Notes: generated by a model from the letters alone, not told the origin. 64,000 nucleotides of DNA from UBA2040 sp041674745 (GCA_041674745.1 JBAYVD010000010.1:1-64000); one strand, 5' to 3'. Counted from the first letter of the stretch, positions 41,208-50,641 are shown. Numbers and translations: made by a program.

Positions 41208-43630
41208 AAATCGAAACCTCCGCCACCTCCGTTTTCGCCTTCACGACCTGCTTTTTTGCCAACTTCTAATTTGCCAAATTTGTAAGTTATTGTTATGTAG
41301 AACCGACGTGTTAACCATTTGTATTGTCCCTGTTGACGAATATCCGGCTGCTGAAAATCGTAGCGAAATCCTTGTGTATTGAACACATCACTTAAACGAA
41401 AACCAACCGACCAATGTTCGTTGAATCGTTTATCACCTGAAATATCCATAGCCGATCGAGGCAAGACTTTTCCTTGTGAAGTGATTCGAGGCGTATTGTA
41501 CCGAACATTAACTTGAAAATTTGCCGTTTTCTTCCAGAATTCAACATTTCCAGTATACTTGACAGCTAAATTATAACCCGAATTGTTAAAATTCCCATCA
41601 CCAGAGGCATTGAAATATTGAATGTGATCCCCATTTAAAGCGATTGTATTTTTCCACCATTTCAACGGTTTATAATTGATCACCGCTTCAAATCCATAAC
41701 TTTGACTTTGGTCAATATTGCCAAAGGTTGTTGCCGTTACATTGTCTGAATAAAAAACCTTCACTCGTTGAATAACGTCTGTTGTGTAGCGATAAAAAAC
41801 ACTGGTAGTGAACACCAACTTATTTTTCTCTACACTGTATCCCAAATCCAAACTATTAATGTATTCTGGATTCAAATAAGGATTTCCTTGACGCAAATTC
41901 AAAGGATCCGAGTAATTTGTAAAAGGATTCAATTGCCCCGAATTAGCTCGATTGATTCTTTTGCTGTAACTTAAACTGACTTCTCGTTTCTTTTGTAAGT
42001 CATATTTTAAATGACCAGAAGGGAAAAGATTAAAATAATCGTTGACAATTTTTGTATCGCTATCAACCAGGTAAGGAATTTGCTGGGCATACTCACCTCT
42101 AACACCCAATTGGTATTTAAATTTACCCAAGACTTGTCCCCAAATAGCATAAGCGGAAAGTATTTCTTCTTTGTAATTGTATCTGAAATTCGCCAAGGTA
42201 TCCGGAAAATAGGCGAATAAACTGTCATTGTAGGTTTGAGAAGTTGTATTCAGTGATTGGTCTCTAAAAATACCCTTTACACCCGTTTCAATTCGTGCTT
42301 TTTGTTTTTCAAGTGTTTTTATGTAATCCAATTGTCCTGTGTGAACAGAATTATTTTCTTTTTTATCCAAAGATTGAATCAAATTGGGTCGAGTTGATAA
42401 AGCATAATAATCAATTACATACTCATTTTCATACAATCCCGTACTCATCTCATTTCCAAATGAACTGGTAAAGTTGGCACTCAATTCTCCTCTATTTTTT
42501 TTCAGAACATGGCTATAATTCAAGTTCAAATCTAGATTTTGATTGTCATTTTTATCAATGGAACTTCTATTCCAACTGCTGGTTACCAGCGAATTTACAT
42601 CATAGAAATCATTGGTTAATGTACTGTATCGATTCTCCTTACTGGTCGCTCCATTAATGGAAAAACCAATCGTTTGCTTATCGGTAATGTAGTAGTCCAT
42701 TCCGATGCGCAAATTATGACCATCCGTATTTTGTTTTCCCGGACGGTTTTGATCCAAAAGTGTGGTCCCGAGTAAAGAAGCTCTCGTTAATTTGCTGTCA
42801 AAATTTCGGTATCCTTCGTTGTATTTGTACGCATAGTTCGCAAATACATTAATTTTGTTCGTTCTTACATTTACGGTGGCTGTGCCATTGAACGAATTTC
42901 CGGTGCCCAAGGTACTTGCTACCACCCCATTCACACCGCGTAATTGAGCTTTCTTCAAAACAATATTGATGATGCCCGAAGTTCCATCCGGATCGTACTT
43001 AGCGGATGGATTGGTCACCACTTCAATGCGTTCGATGGAATTTGCAGGCAAACCAGAAAGTCCACCATTGATGGTCAAGGTACTCGGACGTCCATCCACT
43101 AGAATAATTACATTTCCATCACCACGCAAAGAAATATTACCATCTTGATCTACTTCTACAGAAGGTACGTTGTTCAAGACATCACTGGCGCTGCCTCCTT
43201 GCGAATTTAAATCGTCACCAACATTGTATATCTTTTTATCAATCCCTGCTTTCAAAACATCCAGTTTACCAACCACTTCAATTTCACCTATTTCCAGCAC
43301 AACAGATGGGCGCAAACTTATTTTCCCAAGTATTAATTCCGATGGTTTAGCAGACTCAAATTTTAAATTGCGAATTGTTTTCGTCTCATAACCAACGAAA
43401 GAACATTTCATAAAAAATCGATTGGCTTTGATATTGTCTATGCTGAAATTACCGTTTGAATCCGTAAGCGATCCCGTGATGACACTTGAATCCTTTACTG
43501 AAAACAAACGAACAGATACAAATTCTAATTTCTGACCAGAAAGGGTATCAATAATTTGACCCTTCAGTGTGAATTGTCCAAATGACGCAAAAAATAAAAA
43601 AGAGAACAAAACCGTTAGGCAAATTTTCAT
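41204..43630 (-). CDS. Outer-membrane beta-barrel receptor (OMP_b-brl_3 / TonB-dependent type)
   Basis: This 808-aa outer-membrane protein has a signal peptide (1-17, ending ASFGQ), a CarboxypepD_reg-like beta-sandwich (about 20-110; LKGQIIDTLSGQKLEFVSVRLF), a TonB-type plug (GGSASDVLNNVPSVEVD, LVDGRPSTL, SIERIEVVTNPSAKYD) and a long barrel ending in a Gly/Phe-rich tail. It probably takes up a ligand or folds an outer-membrane complex; the ligand is unknown. ATG 43630 is the start; the upstream frame to 43684 lacks support. The MarR gene lies 60 bases upstream on the same strand, so the two are probably one operon. Confidence 0.88.
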   Translation of the reverse strand: MKICLTVLFSFLFFASFGQFTLKGQIIDTLSGQKLEFVSVRLFSVKDSSVITGSLTDSNGNFSIDNIKANRFFMKCSFVGYETKTIRNLKFESAKPSELILGKISLRPSVVLEIGEIEVVGKLDVLKAGIDKKIYNVGDDLNSQGGSASDVLNNVPSVEVDQDGNISLRGDGNVIILVDGRPSTLTINGGLSGLPANSIERIEVVTNPSAKYDPDGTSGIINIVLKKAQLRGVNGVVASTLGTGNSFNGTATVNVRTNKINVFANYAYKYNEGYRNFDSKLTRASLLGTTLLDQNRPGKQNTDGHNLRIGMDYYITDKQTIGFSINGATSKENRYSTLTNDFYDVNSLVTSSWNRSSIDKNDNQNLDLNLNYSHVLKKNRGELSANFTSSFGNEMSTGLYENEYVIDYYALSTRPNLIQSLDKKENNSVHTGQLDYIKTLEKQKARIETGVKGIFRDQSLNTTSQTYNDSLFAYFPDTLANFRYNYKEEILSAYAIWGQVLGKFKYQLGVRGEYAQQIPYLVDSDTKIVNDYFNLFPSGHLKYDLQKKREVSLSYSKRINRANSGQLNPFTNYSDPLNLRQGNPYLNPEYINSLDLGYSVEKNKLVFTTSVFYRYTTDVIQRVKVFYSDNVTATTFGNIDQSQSYGFEAVINYKPLKWWKNTIALNGDHIQYFNASGDGNFNNSGYNLAVKYTGNVEFWKKTANFQVNVRYNTPRITSQGKVLPRSAMDISGDKRFNEHWSVGFRLSDVFNTQGFRYDFQQPDIRQQGQYKWLTRRFYITITYKFGKLEVGKKAGREGENGGGGGFDF

Positions 43631-43690
43631 ATAAAGAATTCTTGGAGTGCAAAAGTAGTGCTTACTACCCAATGTATTTGGCAAAAAATC

Positions 43691-44140
43691 CTAAAAAGAC
43701 TGCCGTAATCTATCCAATAGTGAGTTCAATATTTCTGCTTCCTCATCTGAAAGACATTGTGTATTCACCATGGCTTCAAATCCAGATTCATCAATTCTCT
43801 GGAGCAAAGCCTTTCCGTCAGCAGTAATCTCAATATGAAATTGTCTTCGATCTTCTTTACATCCCTTTTTTTTGATCAATCCTTTCACAAGTAATTTATC
43901 CAACAAACGGGTTGTATTGGGTGATTTCTCAATCATTCGTGACTTTACAGTCGAAATAGTAAGTGCTTCATTTGCACCACGTAAAATTCTTAAAATATTG
44001 AATTGAGCCATGGATAAATCAAACTCCGACATGAACTTATTGAACTTAGAAGCCATGGAATTGGCAGTAACTTGAGCATTAATCACCGCTTTTTGTTGTG
44101 GTGACTTAAAGTTCATTTTTTGTAATTGTTTAAAATCCAT
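43691..44140 (-). CDS. MarR family transcriptional regulator
   Basis: This 149-aa winged-helix DNA-binding protein has the helix-turn-helix at about residues 60-85 (TISTVKSRMIEKSPNTTRLLDKLLVKGLI) and the wing motif KEDRRQFHIEITADGKALL. It usually senses small phenolic or oxidising molecules by ligand binding or cysteine chemistry; the ligand is unknown. Placed upstream of the barrel receptor gene, it probably regulates that operon and itself. Promoter box at 44176-44183. Confidence 0.92.
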   Translation of the reverse strand: MDFKQLQKMNFKSPQQKAVINAQVTANSMASKFNKFMSEFDLSMAQFNILRILRGANEALTISTVKSRMIEKSPNTTRLLDKLLVKGLIKKKGCKEDRRQFHIEITADGKALLQRIDESGFEAMVNTQCLSDEEAEILNSLLDRLRQSF

Positions 44141-44175
44141 GGATGCTCCTAATTTAACGCTTGTCTACTATTCTG

Positions 44176-44183
44176 CAAATTTA
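44176..44183 (-). promoter_or_regulatory. -7 box of the marR-receptor operon
   Basis: TAAATTTG on the minus strand matches TAnnTTTG and lies 35 bases before the ATG at 44140. Confidence 0.5.
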
Positions 44184-44330
44184 GAGCTAATCTTTAATTT
44201 TGAAGGTACTTTGGCTAATCATTCTTCTGAATTTCATTGAATTGATCCATCATTACTTTTTCTGAACACGTTATTTTTTCTAAATAAAAACGATATTTGA
44301 ATAATTGAGCACCTTCGATTCTTTTTTCAA

Positions 44331-46814
44331 TTATAAATGTTCAATCCATAAATCTGCCATAGTAATAGGGAATTCCGACGTGAAAGGAATGACGTGTTTT
44401 CCGGGCAATAAATGCACGTAATTTTGTTCAAAGAAAACTCCATTTTTATTGCTTGTCAACCACAAAGAATTCAGAAAACAGGTGTTCTCAATCGTCACAG
44501 TTCCTTTTTTTGAAATGGAATCGTAAGCCAAATCAACTTTCAAGGGAAAATCGCCTTCTTTCTTTTTCTTCTTTGGGAGATGCACGAAATTTCGTTGCGA
44601 AATGATGGCTCCTTTTTCCAGAATTTCGAAATGAATGTAAAAATTGTCTTTTTGCCATTTCGGTTCAGAAAGATAGGCTGCCAATTGCTCAGACTTGTTG
44701 GTATACGATTCCAAATTTGCACTGTCTTTTTTCAACAAAGTTCCGTCCAACGAATAGATGCTCCAATTTACCTTCAAACTTTGTGAAGCTCCTGTTCCGT
44801 TGATTAAAAAATAAGTCTCATGGTCCAATTCCTCAATTTTTTCGACAATGGCTATTTCTTCGTAATCGCGCATCGCTTGATAGTGAAGCGGCTTCCAGTT
44901 TCCAAAATAATCGATACTCGACCAAGATGGAGCTGGCCAACAATCGTTTATTTGCCAATACAATGTCCCCATGCAGCGCGGCGCCTGAATACGATGCGCT
45001 GAAATGGCAATGCCAACGGCTTTCGCCTGCGTTAATTGAGAATAATAAACAAATTGCTGAAAGGTTTTGGGTTCGCCGAACAAAATTTTAGCATGTTTCA
45101 GCATCATTCCATTGCCAACATAACTTTTTTGATGATGCTTCATCACCTCCGAGTCCAAATCCCAATCTTTGTCCGTTGCAAAAGTATTGATTGTCGACAT
45201 TTGCGGAAAGGACTGAAATCCATATTCGGCATTGAAACGCCCGCTTTTCTTGCCAAAATCCTCAATAGGATCTTTTCCGTGCCACACGCCCCAATAATGT
45301 TGCGAACCACTATTGAAATATTCGTCTTTTCCCCAATTGCTGAGCGGAGAAGTATGAATGTACGGCGCCCGGCTCCAATAACTCACGCGTTCTGGCAAAA
45401 ACCGTTGGAACAAACGTTTGTAATCCTCTTCAATTTTATCTGCCTCTTTGCCAAAAATCAAGTAGCGGGCTTGAAAGCCCCAGTTTTTCCAAGCCACATC
45501 CACTTCATTGTTTCCATTGAAAATAACCAACGATGGATGACTGGAAATTCTTGGTATTTGGTAGTCAAACTCCAACTTTACGTTTTCTAAAAAATCATCA
45601 TCGCCCGGGTACATTGAACAAGCAAACATGAAATCTTGCCAAACCATGATTCCTTTTTCATCACACAATTCGAAGAAATAATCATCCGGATAATAACCAC
45701 CTCCCCAAACTCGAACCATATTGAAGTTGGCTTTTTCCATGTCTTCAACCATTTTTCTAATTTGGTCTCTCGTTACCCGTGCTGGAAAAATATCTTGCGG
45801 AATATAATCTCCTCCTTTGCAAAAAATCGGACGATGGTTGACATGAATCTCATAACTCGTGCCAATTTCATCCTTTTCTTGCACCAATTGTGAGGTGCGA
45901 ATACCATAGCGGACAGAAACTTGATCAATTGGAAGATTCTCTTCTGATACAATCATCCAATTATCTGTGTACAAAGCTTGTCTTCCCTGCCCTTTTGGCC
46001 ACCAAAGTTCTGGATTTTTTATCGTGACGGTTCTAGAAAAACGGTCTTCACCCGCTTTTAATGTAATCTCGCCAAATTGCTCACTTTTCCAGTTCAAACT
46101 TTCTTGCAATTTTTGCTTCATTTTCAATTGAAACTCAATCGTTGCCAGCCCATTTTCTACCGAAATAATTTGAATATTTTTCGATTCGATTTGATTAATA
46201 TCATACGAATTTAATTGAACAGCCTTCCAAAACCCCATGGTATTCATACGCAGTGACCAATCCCAACCAAATTGATATTGTGGCTTTCTTGTATAAGGCG
46301 CAATGGCTATTTTGTTGACATCATTCGGTGCAGGCAACTTGGTTTTCGCATCGTTGTACATCGCTTTGTGAAATTCAACAGGCGAAGTGAAAACCACTTT
46401 TAGGTTATTGGTCCCCACTTTCAACAATCGCTTCACCTCGTAATTGTAAGGATGAAAGGAATTGCTGGTCTCACCGATGAGCATATCATTTAGGTAAATT
46501 TTGGCATAGGTGTCCACATTGAAGAAATTCAATTCGATGTAATCTTTTTGAATTTCGTCGACAGATACTTCAAAACGTGAGCGAAGTTCCCATTGATAAT
46601 TCTCCATCCATTGATACAAATCTTCATTTTTTGCAACGAAAGGATCTGGCAATTCTCCGGCCACCAAAAATGCTTCTTGAACCGAACCTTTGGTGCCAAA
46701 ATTCAACCATTGATTGGTCAGCGGATTGAAAACTTCCCAATTCAATTCAGTATTTTGAGCATTTGCCATTAAAGCATTCACGATTAAAGTCATCGCTAAA
46801 ATTGATTTTTTCAT
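44331..46814 (-). CDS. Glycoside hydrolase family 2 beta-mannosidase
   Basis: This 827-aa exported beta-mannosidase has a signal peptide (about 1-19, ending ANAQ), an N-terminal sugar-binding domain, an immunoglobulin-like domain and a TIM-barrel catalytic domain. The acid/base Glu437 is in NGNNEVDVAW and the nucleophile Glu530 in NAEYGFQS. YGIRTSQL and WGGGYYPDD are typical of GH2 beta-mannosidases. The enzyme removes the beta-1,4-mannose of the N-glycan core or of beta-mannan. It lies 3 bp downstream of a glycosylasparaginase gene, so the N-glycan core is the likely target. No terminator is visible after it. Confidence 0.93.
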   Translation of the reverse strand: MKKSILAMTLIVNALMANAQNTELNWEVFNPLTNQWLNFGTKGSVQEAFLVAGELPDPFVAKNEDLYQWMENYQWELRSRFEVSVDEIQKDYIELNFFNVDTYAKIYLNDMLIGETSNSFHPYNYEVKRLLKVGTNNLKVVFTSPVEFHKAMYNDAKTKLPAPNDVNKIAIAPYTRKPQYQFGWDWSLRMNTMGFWKAVQLNSYDINQIESKNIQIISVENGLATIEFQLKMKQKLQESLNWKSEQFGEITLKAGEDRFSRTVTIKNPELWWPKGQGRQALYTDNWMIVSEENLPIDQVSVRYGIRTSQLVQEKDEIGTSYEIHVNHRPIFCKGGDYIPQDIFPARVTRDQIRKMVEDMEKANFNMVRVWGGGYYPDDYFFELCDEKGIMVWQDFMFACSMYPGDDDFLENVKLEFDYQIPRISSHPSLVIFNGNNEVDVAWKNWGFQARYLIFGKEADKIEEDYKRLFQRFLPERVSYWSRAPYIHTSPLSNWGKDEYFNSGSQHYWGVWHGKDPIEDFGKKSGRFNAEYGFQSFPQMSTINTFATDKDWDLDSEVMKHHQKSYVGNGMMLKHAKILFGEPKTFQQFVYYSQLTQAKAVGIAISAHRIQAPRCMGTLYWQINDCWPAPSWSSIDYFGNWKPLHYQAMRDYEEIAIVEKIEELDHETYFLINGTGASQSLKVNWSIYSLDGTLLKKDSANLESYTNKSEQLAAYLSEPKWQKDNFYIHFEILEKGAIISQRNFVHLPKKKKKEGDFPLKVDLAYDSISKKGTVTIENTCFLNSLWLTSNKNGVFFEQNYVHLLPGKHVIPFTSEFPITMADLWIEHL

Positions 46815-46817
46815 CTT

Positions 46818-47807
46818 TTACCAGGTTCGATTGTAGGGTGCGTCTTCCATTCCTTCAAAATCTGGGTGACGTAAGGCAAAATTGAAGCCATTGTAAACAG
46901 AATATCCACCATATTCCCCATTTTTATTCAAAGCGATAAAGCCGCATTGCAAGCCTGCTAAATCACTATGTTTCGCAATAATCCTGTCGACCGCCGCTTT
47001 GCAAGCCTCTGATGGTGAATAACCTTGTCGCATTAATTCAACTACGGTATGACTTCCCGCCACACGAATAATCGCTTCGCCTAATCCAGTGGCTACTGCC
47101 GCTCCGACTTCATTGTCAACAAATAAACCTGCACCAATAATGGGTGAATCACCTAGTCGACCATGTAATTTATAAGCCCAACCACTTGTGGTGCAAGCGC
47201 CCGATAAATTACCCGCTTCATCCATGGCAATTATACCAATCGTATCATGATTTTCGTGATTGATGACCGGTTTTTCGAAAAGTGCTTTGTTTTCCTTTTT
47301 CCAAGTTTCATAGTCTTTTTGGACTTCTTTAATGGGCGACTTAATTTTCTTGAAGCCAACCCATTTTGCGTAGTCTTCGGCGCCTTCGCCAACCAACATA
47401 ACATGTTGGGTGTTCTCCATCACAGATCTAGCAATGGAAATGGGATGTTCGTAGCCTTCTACAAAACCAACAGCGCCACATTTCGATTCGTGGTTCATAA
47501 TACAGGCATCGAGCGTTACATGTCCATTTCGATCCGGTCTTCCACTGATTCCTACACTTCGATTGGTACGATCGGATTCCGTAACACGAGCTGCTTTTTC
47601 AACAGCGTCCAATGAATTTCCTCCTTTGGACAAAATTTCCCATGCACCTTTGTTCGCTTCAAGTCCGTGCGACCAGGTTGAAAGCACAATCGGACCCTTT
47701 CTTTTTTCTTTGGTTGTTTCAACAATAAAATTAGCTGCTTTTGCGGGTTGTGACAGGCCAAGCAAACCACCGATGGCACCCCATTTAAAAAGTGTTCGTC
47801 TTTTCAT
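46818..47807 (-). CDS. N4-(beta-N-acetylglucosaminyl)-L-asparaginase (glycosylasparaginase)
   Basis: This 329-aa Ntn-hydrolase splits the GlcNAc-asparagine bond, the last step of N-glycoprotein breakdown. It self-cleaves before the catalytic Thr189 in HDTIGIIAMDE. GRLGDSPIIGAG and GLGEAIIRV are conserved. The closest known relative in spirit is the Elizabethkingia meningoseptica enzyme. The N-terminus KRRTLFKWGAIGGLLGLS ends at AKAA and looks like a Tat or ordinary signal peptide, so the enzyme works outside the cytoplasm. It lies 9 bp downstream of mltG and 3 bp upstream of beta-mannosidase, on one operon with dapF. Confidence 0.93.
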   Translation of the reverse strand: MKRRTLFKWGAIGGLLGLSQPAKAANFIVETTKEKRKGPIVLSTWSHGLEANKGAWEILSKGGNSLDAVEKAARVTESDRTNRSVGISGRPDRNGHVTLDACIMNHESKCGAVGFVEGYEHPISIARSVMENTQHVMLVGEGAEDYAKWVGFKKIKSPIKEVQKDYETWKKENKALFEKPVINHENHDTIGIIAMDEAGNLSGACTTSGWAYKLHGRLGDSPIIGAGLFVDNEVGAAVATGLGEAIIRVAGSHTVVELMRQGYSPSEACKAAVDRIIAKHSDLAGLQCGFIALNKNGEYGGYSVYNGFNFALRHPDFEGMEDAPYNRTW

Positions 47808-47816
47808 GAGTTGAAT

Positions 47817-48884
47817 TTACTTATTTTTCGCCAATTCACCTGCTAACCAATTCTGGAAGATTTTAGCATGAGCATAGTGTTCCGAATAGTCTTTGGCAAA
47901 GTGATGTTTTCCATCATAAGAAGGCTCTGCCACCATAAAAATATAGTTATGTTTGGCAGGATTCAATACAGCATTTACAACCTCGACTGGTGGGATACAA
48001 ATTGGTCCCGGTGGCAATCCTTTGATCAAATAAGTATTGTAGGCACAATCAATATTGCGATGCACATTCAGTAATCTTTGAACGGTATCCAATTGTTTTC
48101 CCCAACAAAATTTAAAGGTTGGATCCGATTGCAAAGGAATTCCTTGGTGAATTCGATTGAGGTATAAACCTGCTATTATAGGCCATTCCGAGGGTACTTT
48201 GGATTGTTCACTGTAAACGATACTTGCCAATGTAACCGCTTCAGAAGGTGATTTTAATCCTATACTTTGCAACGCCGCGATACGATCTGCTGTCCAGTAA
48301 TTTTTAAATTCTTTTGCCATCCGGTCTAGAAACTGACTAGCGTCCGTATCGTAATACATTTTATACGTATTCGGAAGAAACAAAGCGGGCAATTGCTCCT
48401 TCGTAAAACCGTATTTGTTTAAAGTCGCGGGATCTTCAATCATGGCAACAAATTCACTGCTATCAACCATTGTTTTTGCAGACAGCTTTCCTGCCAAATC
48501 CGCCAAAAAACGAACATTTGGCACCACTACATCTACCTCCACCTCAGCATTACCGTTGCCCCGATTGTTTAAGCGAAAACCGTTTAACAGCGATCGGATC
48601 GATGTTTTGGGTTGAATGATGTATTTGCCCAAAGCAATGTTCTCAGCGTTCAGCTTTTTGTATTCGCCTAAAACGAGAACAGACTTCACCTCTGAAACAA
48701 TGCCATTTTTCAATAATTCCGCAGCCAATTCTTCCACATTCAACTTTTTACTGATGTAAAAACTGGCTTCATTTTTATTGGCGGTTGAAGAAGTAACATA
48801 CCACAACAAGCTAAGTTTATCTTTCAATAAGACTCCTGCTACAAGACTAATCCCAAGGAAAAGCAAAATTATTTTTTTACGCAT
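47817..48884 (-). CDS. mltG: Endolytic murein transglycosylase MltG
   Basis: This 355-aa inner-membrane protein has a single N-terminal membrane segment (about 5-24) and a YceG domain. It cuts nascent glycan strands of peptidoglycan. The motif ASIVYSEQSKVPSEW replaces the usual ASIVEKET: the first glutamate is Tyr, but Glu226 aligns with the catalytic E218 of E. coli, so activity is probably kept. QSDPTFKFCWG and GLPPGPICIPP are typical. It overlaps the GNAT gene by 16 bases. Confidence 0.92.
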   Translation of the reverse strand: MRKKIILLFLGISLVAGVLLKDKLSLLWYVTSSTANKNEASFYISKKLNVEELAAELLKNGIVSEVKSVLVLGEYKKLNAENIALGKYIIQPKTSIRSLLNGFRLNNRGNGNAEVEVDVVVPNVRFLADLAGKLSAKTMVDSSEFVAMIEDPATLNKYGFTKEQLPALFLPNTYKMYYDTDASQFLDRMAKEFKNYWTADRIAALQSIGLKSPSEAVTLASIVYSEQSKVPSEWPIIAGLYLNRIHQGIPLQSDPTFKFCWGKQLDTVQRLLNVHRNIDCAYNTYLIKGLPPGPICIPPVEVVNAVLNPAKHNYIFMVAEPSYDGKHHFAKDYSEHYAHAKIFQNWLAGELAKNK

Positions 48885-49375
48885 CGTTTCAATTTGATAA
48901 TATCAAAGATAGTGTTCTGCTCTTCCTCTTGAACGATTTCGAAACCAGATTTTTTGAACAAATTCAAACTTACTTGATTCTTTGTTTGAATGGAGCAATA
49001 AAGAAAATCAAGACCCAAGTTGTTTTCACAGTAAGTTGCCACTAATTCCAACGCTTCGGTTGCAAATCCTTGATTACGATGCCGTTTTTCCGCAATTAAA
49101 ATTCCCAACTCCACTGATTTCTTTTTAAAATCAACTTGAAACAAATCAATCGCCCCTACAGAAGTATTCGATTCTTTTTCCTCAATGATAAAGCGCAATT
49201 GTCCTTGTTCAAAGAGGTCATCAGACGATTCGATTAACAAAATAATTTCATTGAAAGTATAGGCCTTAGCAGTTTCAGAGACCTCCCAATTTTCTGGATC
49301 ATTTTCCCAAAGTAGAATACTTGGTACATCGGTCCATCGAACAGGTCGTAAATTGATTTTTTCACCGCGAATCAT
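48869..49375 (-). CDS. GNAT family N-acetyltransferase (RimJ/RimL-like)
   Basis: This 168-aa cytoplasmic acetyltransferase of the GNAT Acetyltransf_3 group opens with INLRPVRWTDVPSILLWENDPENW and has the acetyl-CoA motif A region KRHRNQGFATEALELVATY (about residues 95-113). The substrate, a protein N-terminus, an amine or another small molecule, is unknown. It overlaps its upstream neighbour by 4 bases and mltG by 16, inside the dapF operon. Confidence 0.88.
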   Translation of the reverse strand: MIRGEKINLRPVRWTDVPSILLWENDPENWEVSETAKAYTFNEIILLIESSDDLFEQGQLRFIIEEKESNTSVGAIDLFQVDFKKKSVELGILIAEKRHRNQGFATEALELVATYCENNLGLDFLYCSIQTKNQVSLNLFKKSGFEIVQEEEQNTIFDIIKLKRCVKK

Positions 49376-49863
49376 GCTTGCAATTTGAAAAGGTACATTT
49401 CAACCTCTATCCGATTGTATTTTTTTATGCCTTGGAATTGCTCCGTCAAATTCAAATAGTATGCTCTACCGAGACCTTTTTTCTCTGTCAATTCATCGAG
49501 TAAATCAAAAAGTACACCTCCCGAAATCTTTAAATTCAAACCGTCTAAAATAGGCTGAATACAAGAGCAATGATCGTATGAGCAACTGGTATACTTATCA
49601 AAAACAGCCCTGAAATCCAAACTATCCAGTGTGACTTCTTGCCAAATCATACTCAATTTCTTCCGATGGATAATGTCTAGTTGTGAAGCAACTGACATAC
49701 CCACTTGCTTTCGATCATATAACAAACTATAATACGTTCCATCAATTGAAACACCCAAATGTGGCGGTAATTTCGTAGGTTGCCAAATCCATAAAAACAG
49801 ACCTTTTGACAAATTTTGAGGAGACACAAGTTCAACCCTGTTTTTAAACTTGAACTTATACAT
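49372..49863 (-). CDS. Conserved-looking protein of unknown function
   Basis: This 163-aa protein, predicted to be cytoplasmic, follows dapF with an 8-base overlap. It has no signal peptide or recognised domain. Notable parts are PPHLGVSIDGTYYSLLYDRKQ, which resembles the His-Gly strand of LRAT/NlpC-like folds, and a cysteine cluster SCSYDHCSCIQ (about residues 92-102). A papain-like or LRAT-like fold is speculative. Its position between dapF and a GNAT gene suggests a role in cell wall or amino-acid metabolism, without proof. Confidence 0.7.
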   Translation of the reverse strand: MYKFKFKNRVELVSPQNLSKGLFLWIWQPTKLPPHLGVSIDGTYYSLLYDRKQVGMSVASQLDIIHRKKLSMIWQEVTLDSLDFRAVFDKYTSCSYDHCSCIQPILDGLNLKISGGVLFDLLDELTEKKGLGRAYYLNLTEQFQGIKKYNRIEVEMYLFKLQA

Positions 49864-50641
49864 TTACTTCTCCTTTAAATACAAACTCTGCCGGTCCTAT
49901 TAATTCGATAGCATGATACTGAGACCCATTTTCAGTGGATAATTTCACGGACAAATCACCTCCCATTGCTTTGATTTGTATGAGCTGCTGTCCGATTTTT
50001 TCGTTTGCATGTGCGTAAGCTATCGCTGCCGCCGTAATGCCCGTGCCACAAGACAAGGTTTCATCTTCAACGCCTCTTTCATAGGTTCGTATCGAAAGTT
50101 GGTTATTACCTAATTCTTCGACTAAATTCACATTGATACCTTGCTCTTTGTACAATTCATTGTAGCGTACTTCTTTGCCCACTTCAACCATATTTTGGGT
50201 GGCAATGTCTTTTGAAAATAAGATATAATGCGGAGAGCCTGTTTGAAGTTCAAAAGTTTGTCCATCGATCTTTTTTACTGAATTGACATCCTTCATCTCT
50301 AAATGAATGGATTCGCCCGCAACTTGTGCAGCGTGCAAACCATCCAAGGCTAAAAATGTGTATTGGTCACGTTTCAAGATCGTTTCGTTTACAAATCGAA
50401 CCGAACAGCGTGCTCCATTTCCACAAAAACTTTTGCTGCCGTCAGCGTTGTAATAGTCTACTTCAAAATCAGCAGATTCAATCTTATTAATTTTAATCAA
50501 ACCATCTGCGCCAATGCCAAAACGGCGGTTACACAAATGAACAATCTGTTGAATTGACAAATCGTCATATTTACCTGAAAAATTGTCAACCATGACAAAA
50601 TCATTTCCGGCGCCTTGGTATTTGTAAAAATCAATTTTCAT
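49856..50641 (-). CDS. dapF: Diaminopimelate epimerase
   Basis: This 261-aa enzyme converts LL- to meso-diaminopimelate for lysine and peptidoglycan synthesis. The two catalytic cysteines are in FCGNGARC (about residue 73) and LSCGTGITAAA (about residue 200), and the N-terminus FYKYQGAGNDFVMVD is diagnostic. It is the first gene of a six-gene operon. A good promoter (TTG-N22-TACCTTTG) lies upstream, with an 18-base gap to the ATG. Confidence 0.95.
   Translation of the reverse strand: MKIDFYKYQGAGNDFVMVDNFSGKYDDLSIQQIVHLCNRRFGIGADGLIKINKIESADFEVDYYNADGSKSFCGNGARCSVRFVNETILKRDQYTFLALDGLHAAQVAGESIHLEMKDVNSVKKIDGQTFELQTGSPHYILFSKDIATQNMVEVGKEVRYNELYKEQGINVNLVEELGNNQLSIRTYERGVEDETLSCGTGITAAAIAYAHANEKIGQQLIQIKAMGGDLSVKLSTENGSQYHAIELIGPAEFVFKGEVNV

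Noticed and set aside
44211..44330. A 46-codon minus-strand open frame after the GH2 gene, ending QFNEIQKND
   Set aside because: No acceptable start codon is present at its beginning, and the stretch is AT-rich, so chance is enough to explain it.
47817..48884. Loss of the MltG catalytic glutamate
   Set aside because: The IVEKE motif reads IVYSE, but the second glutamate (residue 226) aligns with E218 of E. coli MltG, so the catalytic residue is kept.
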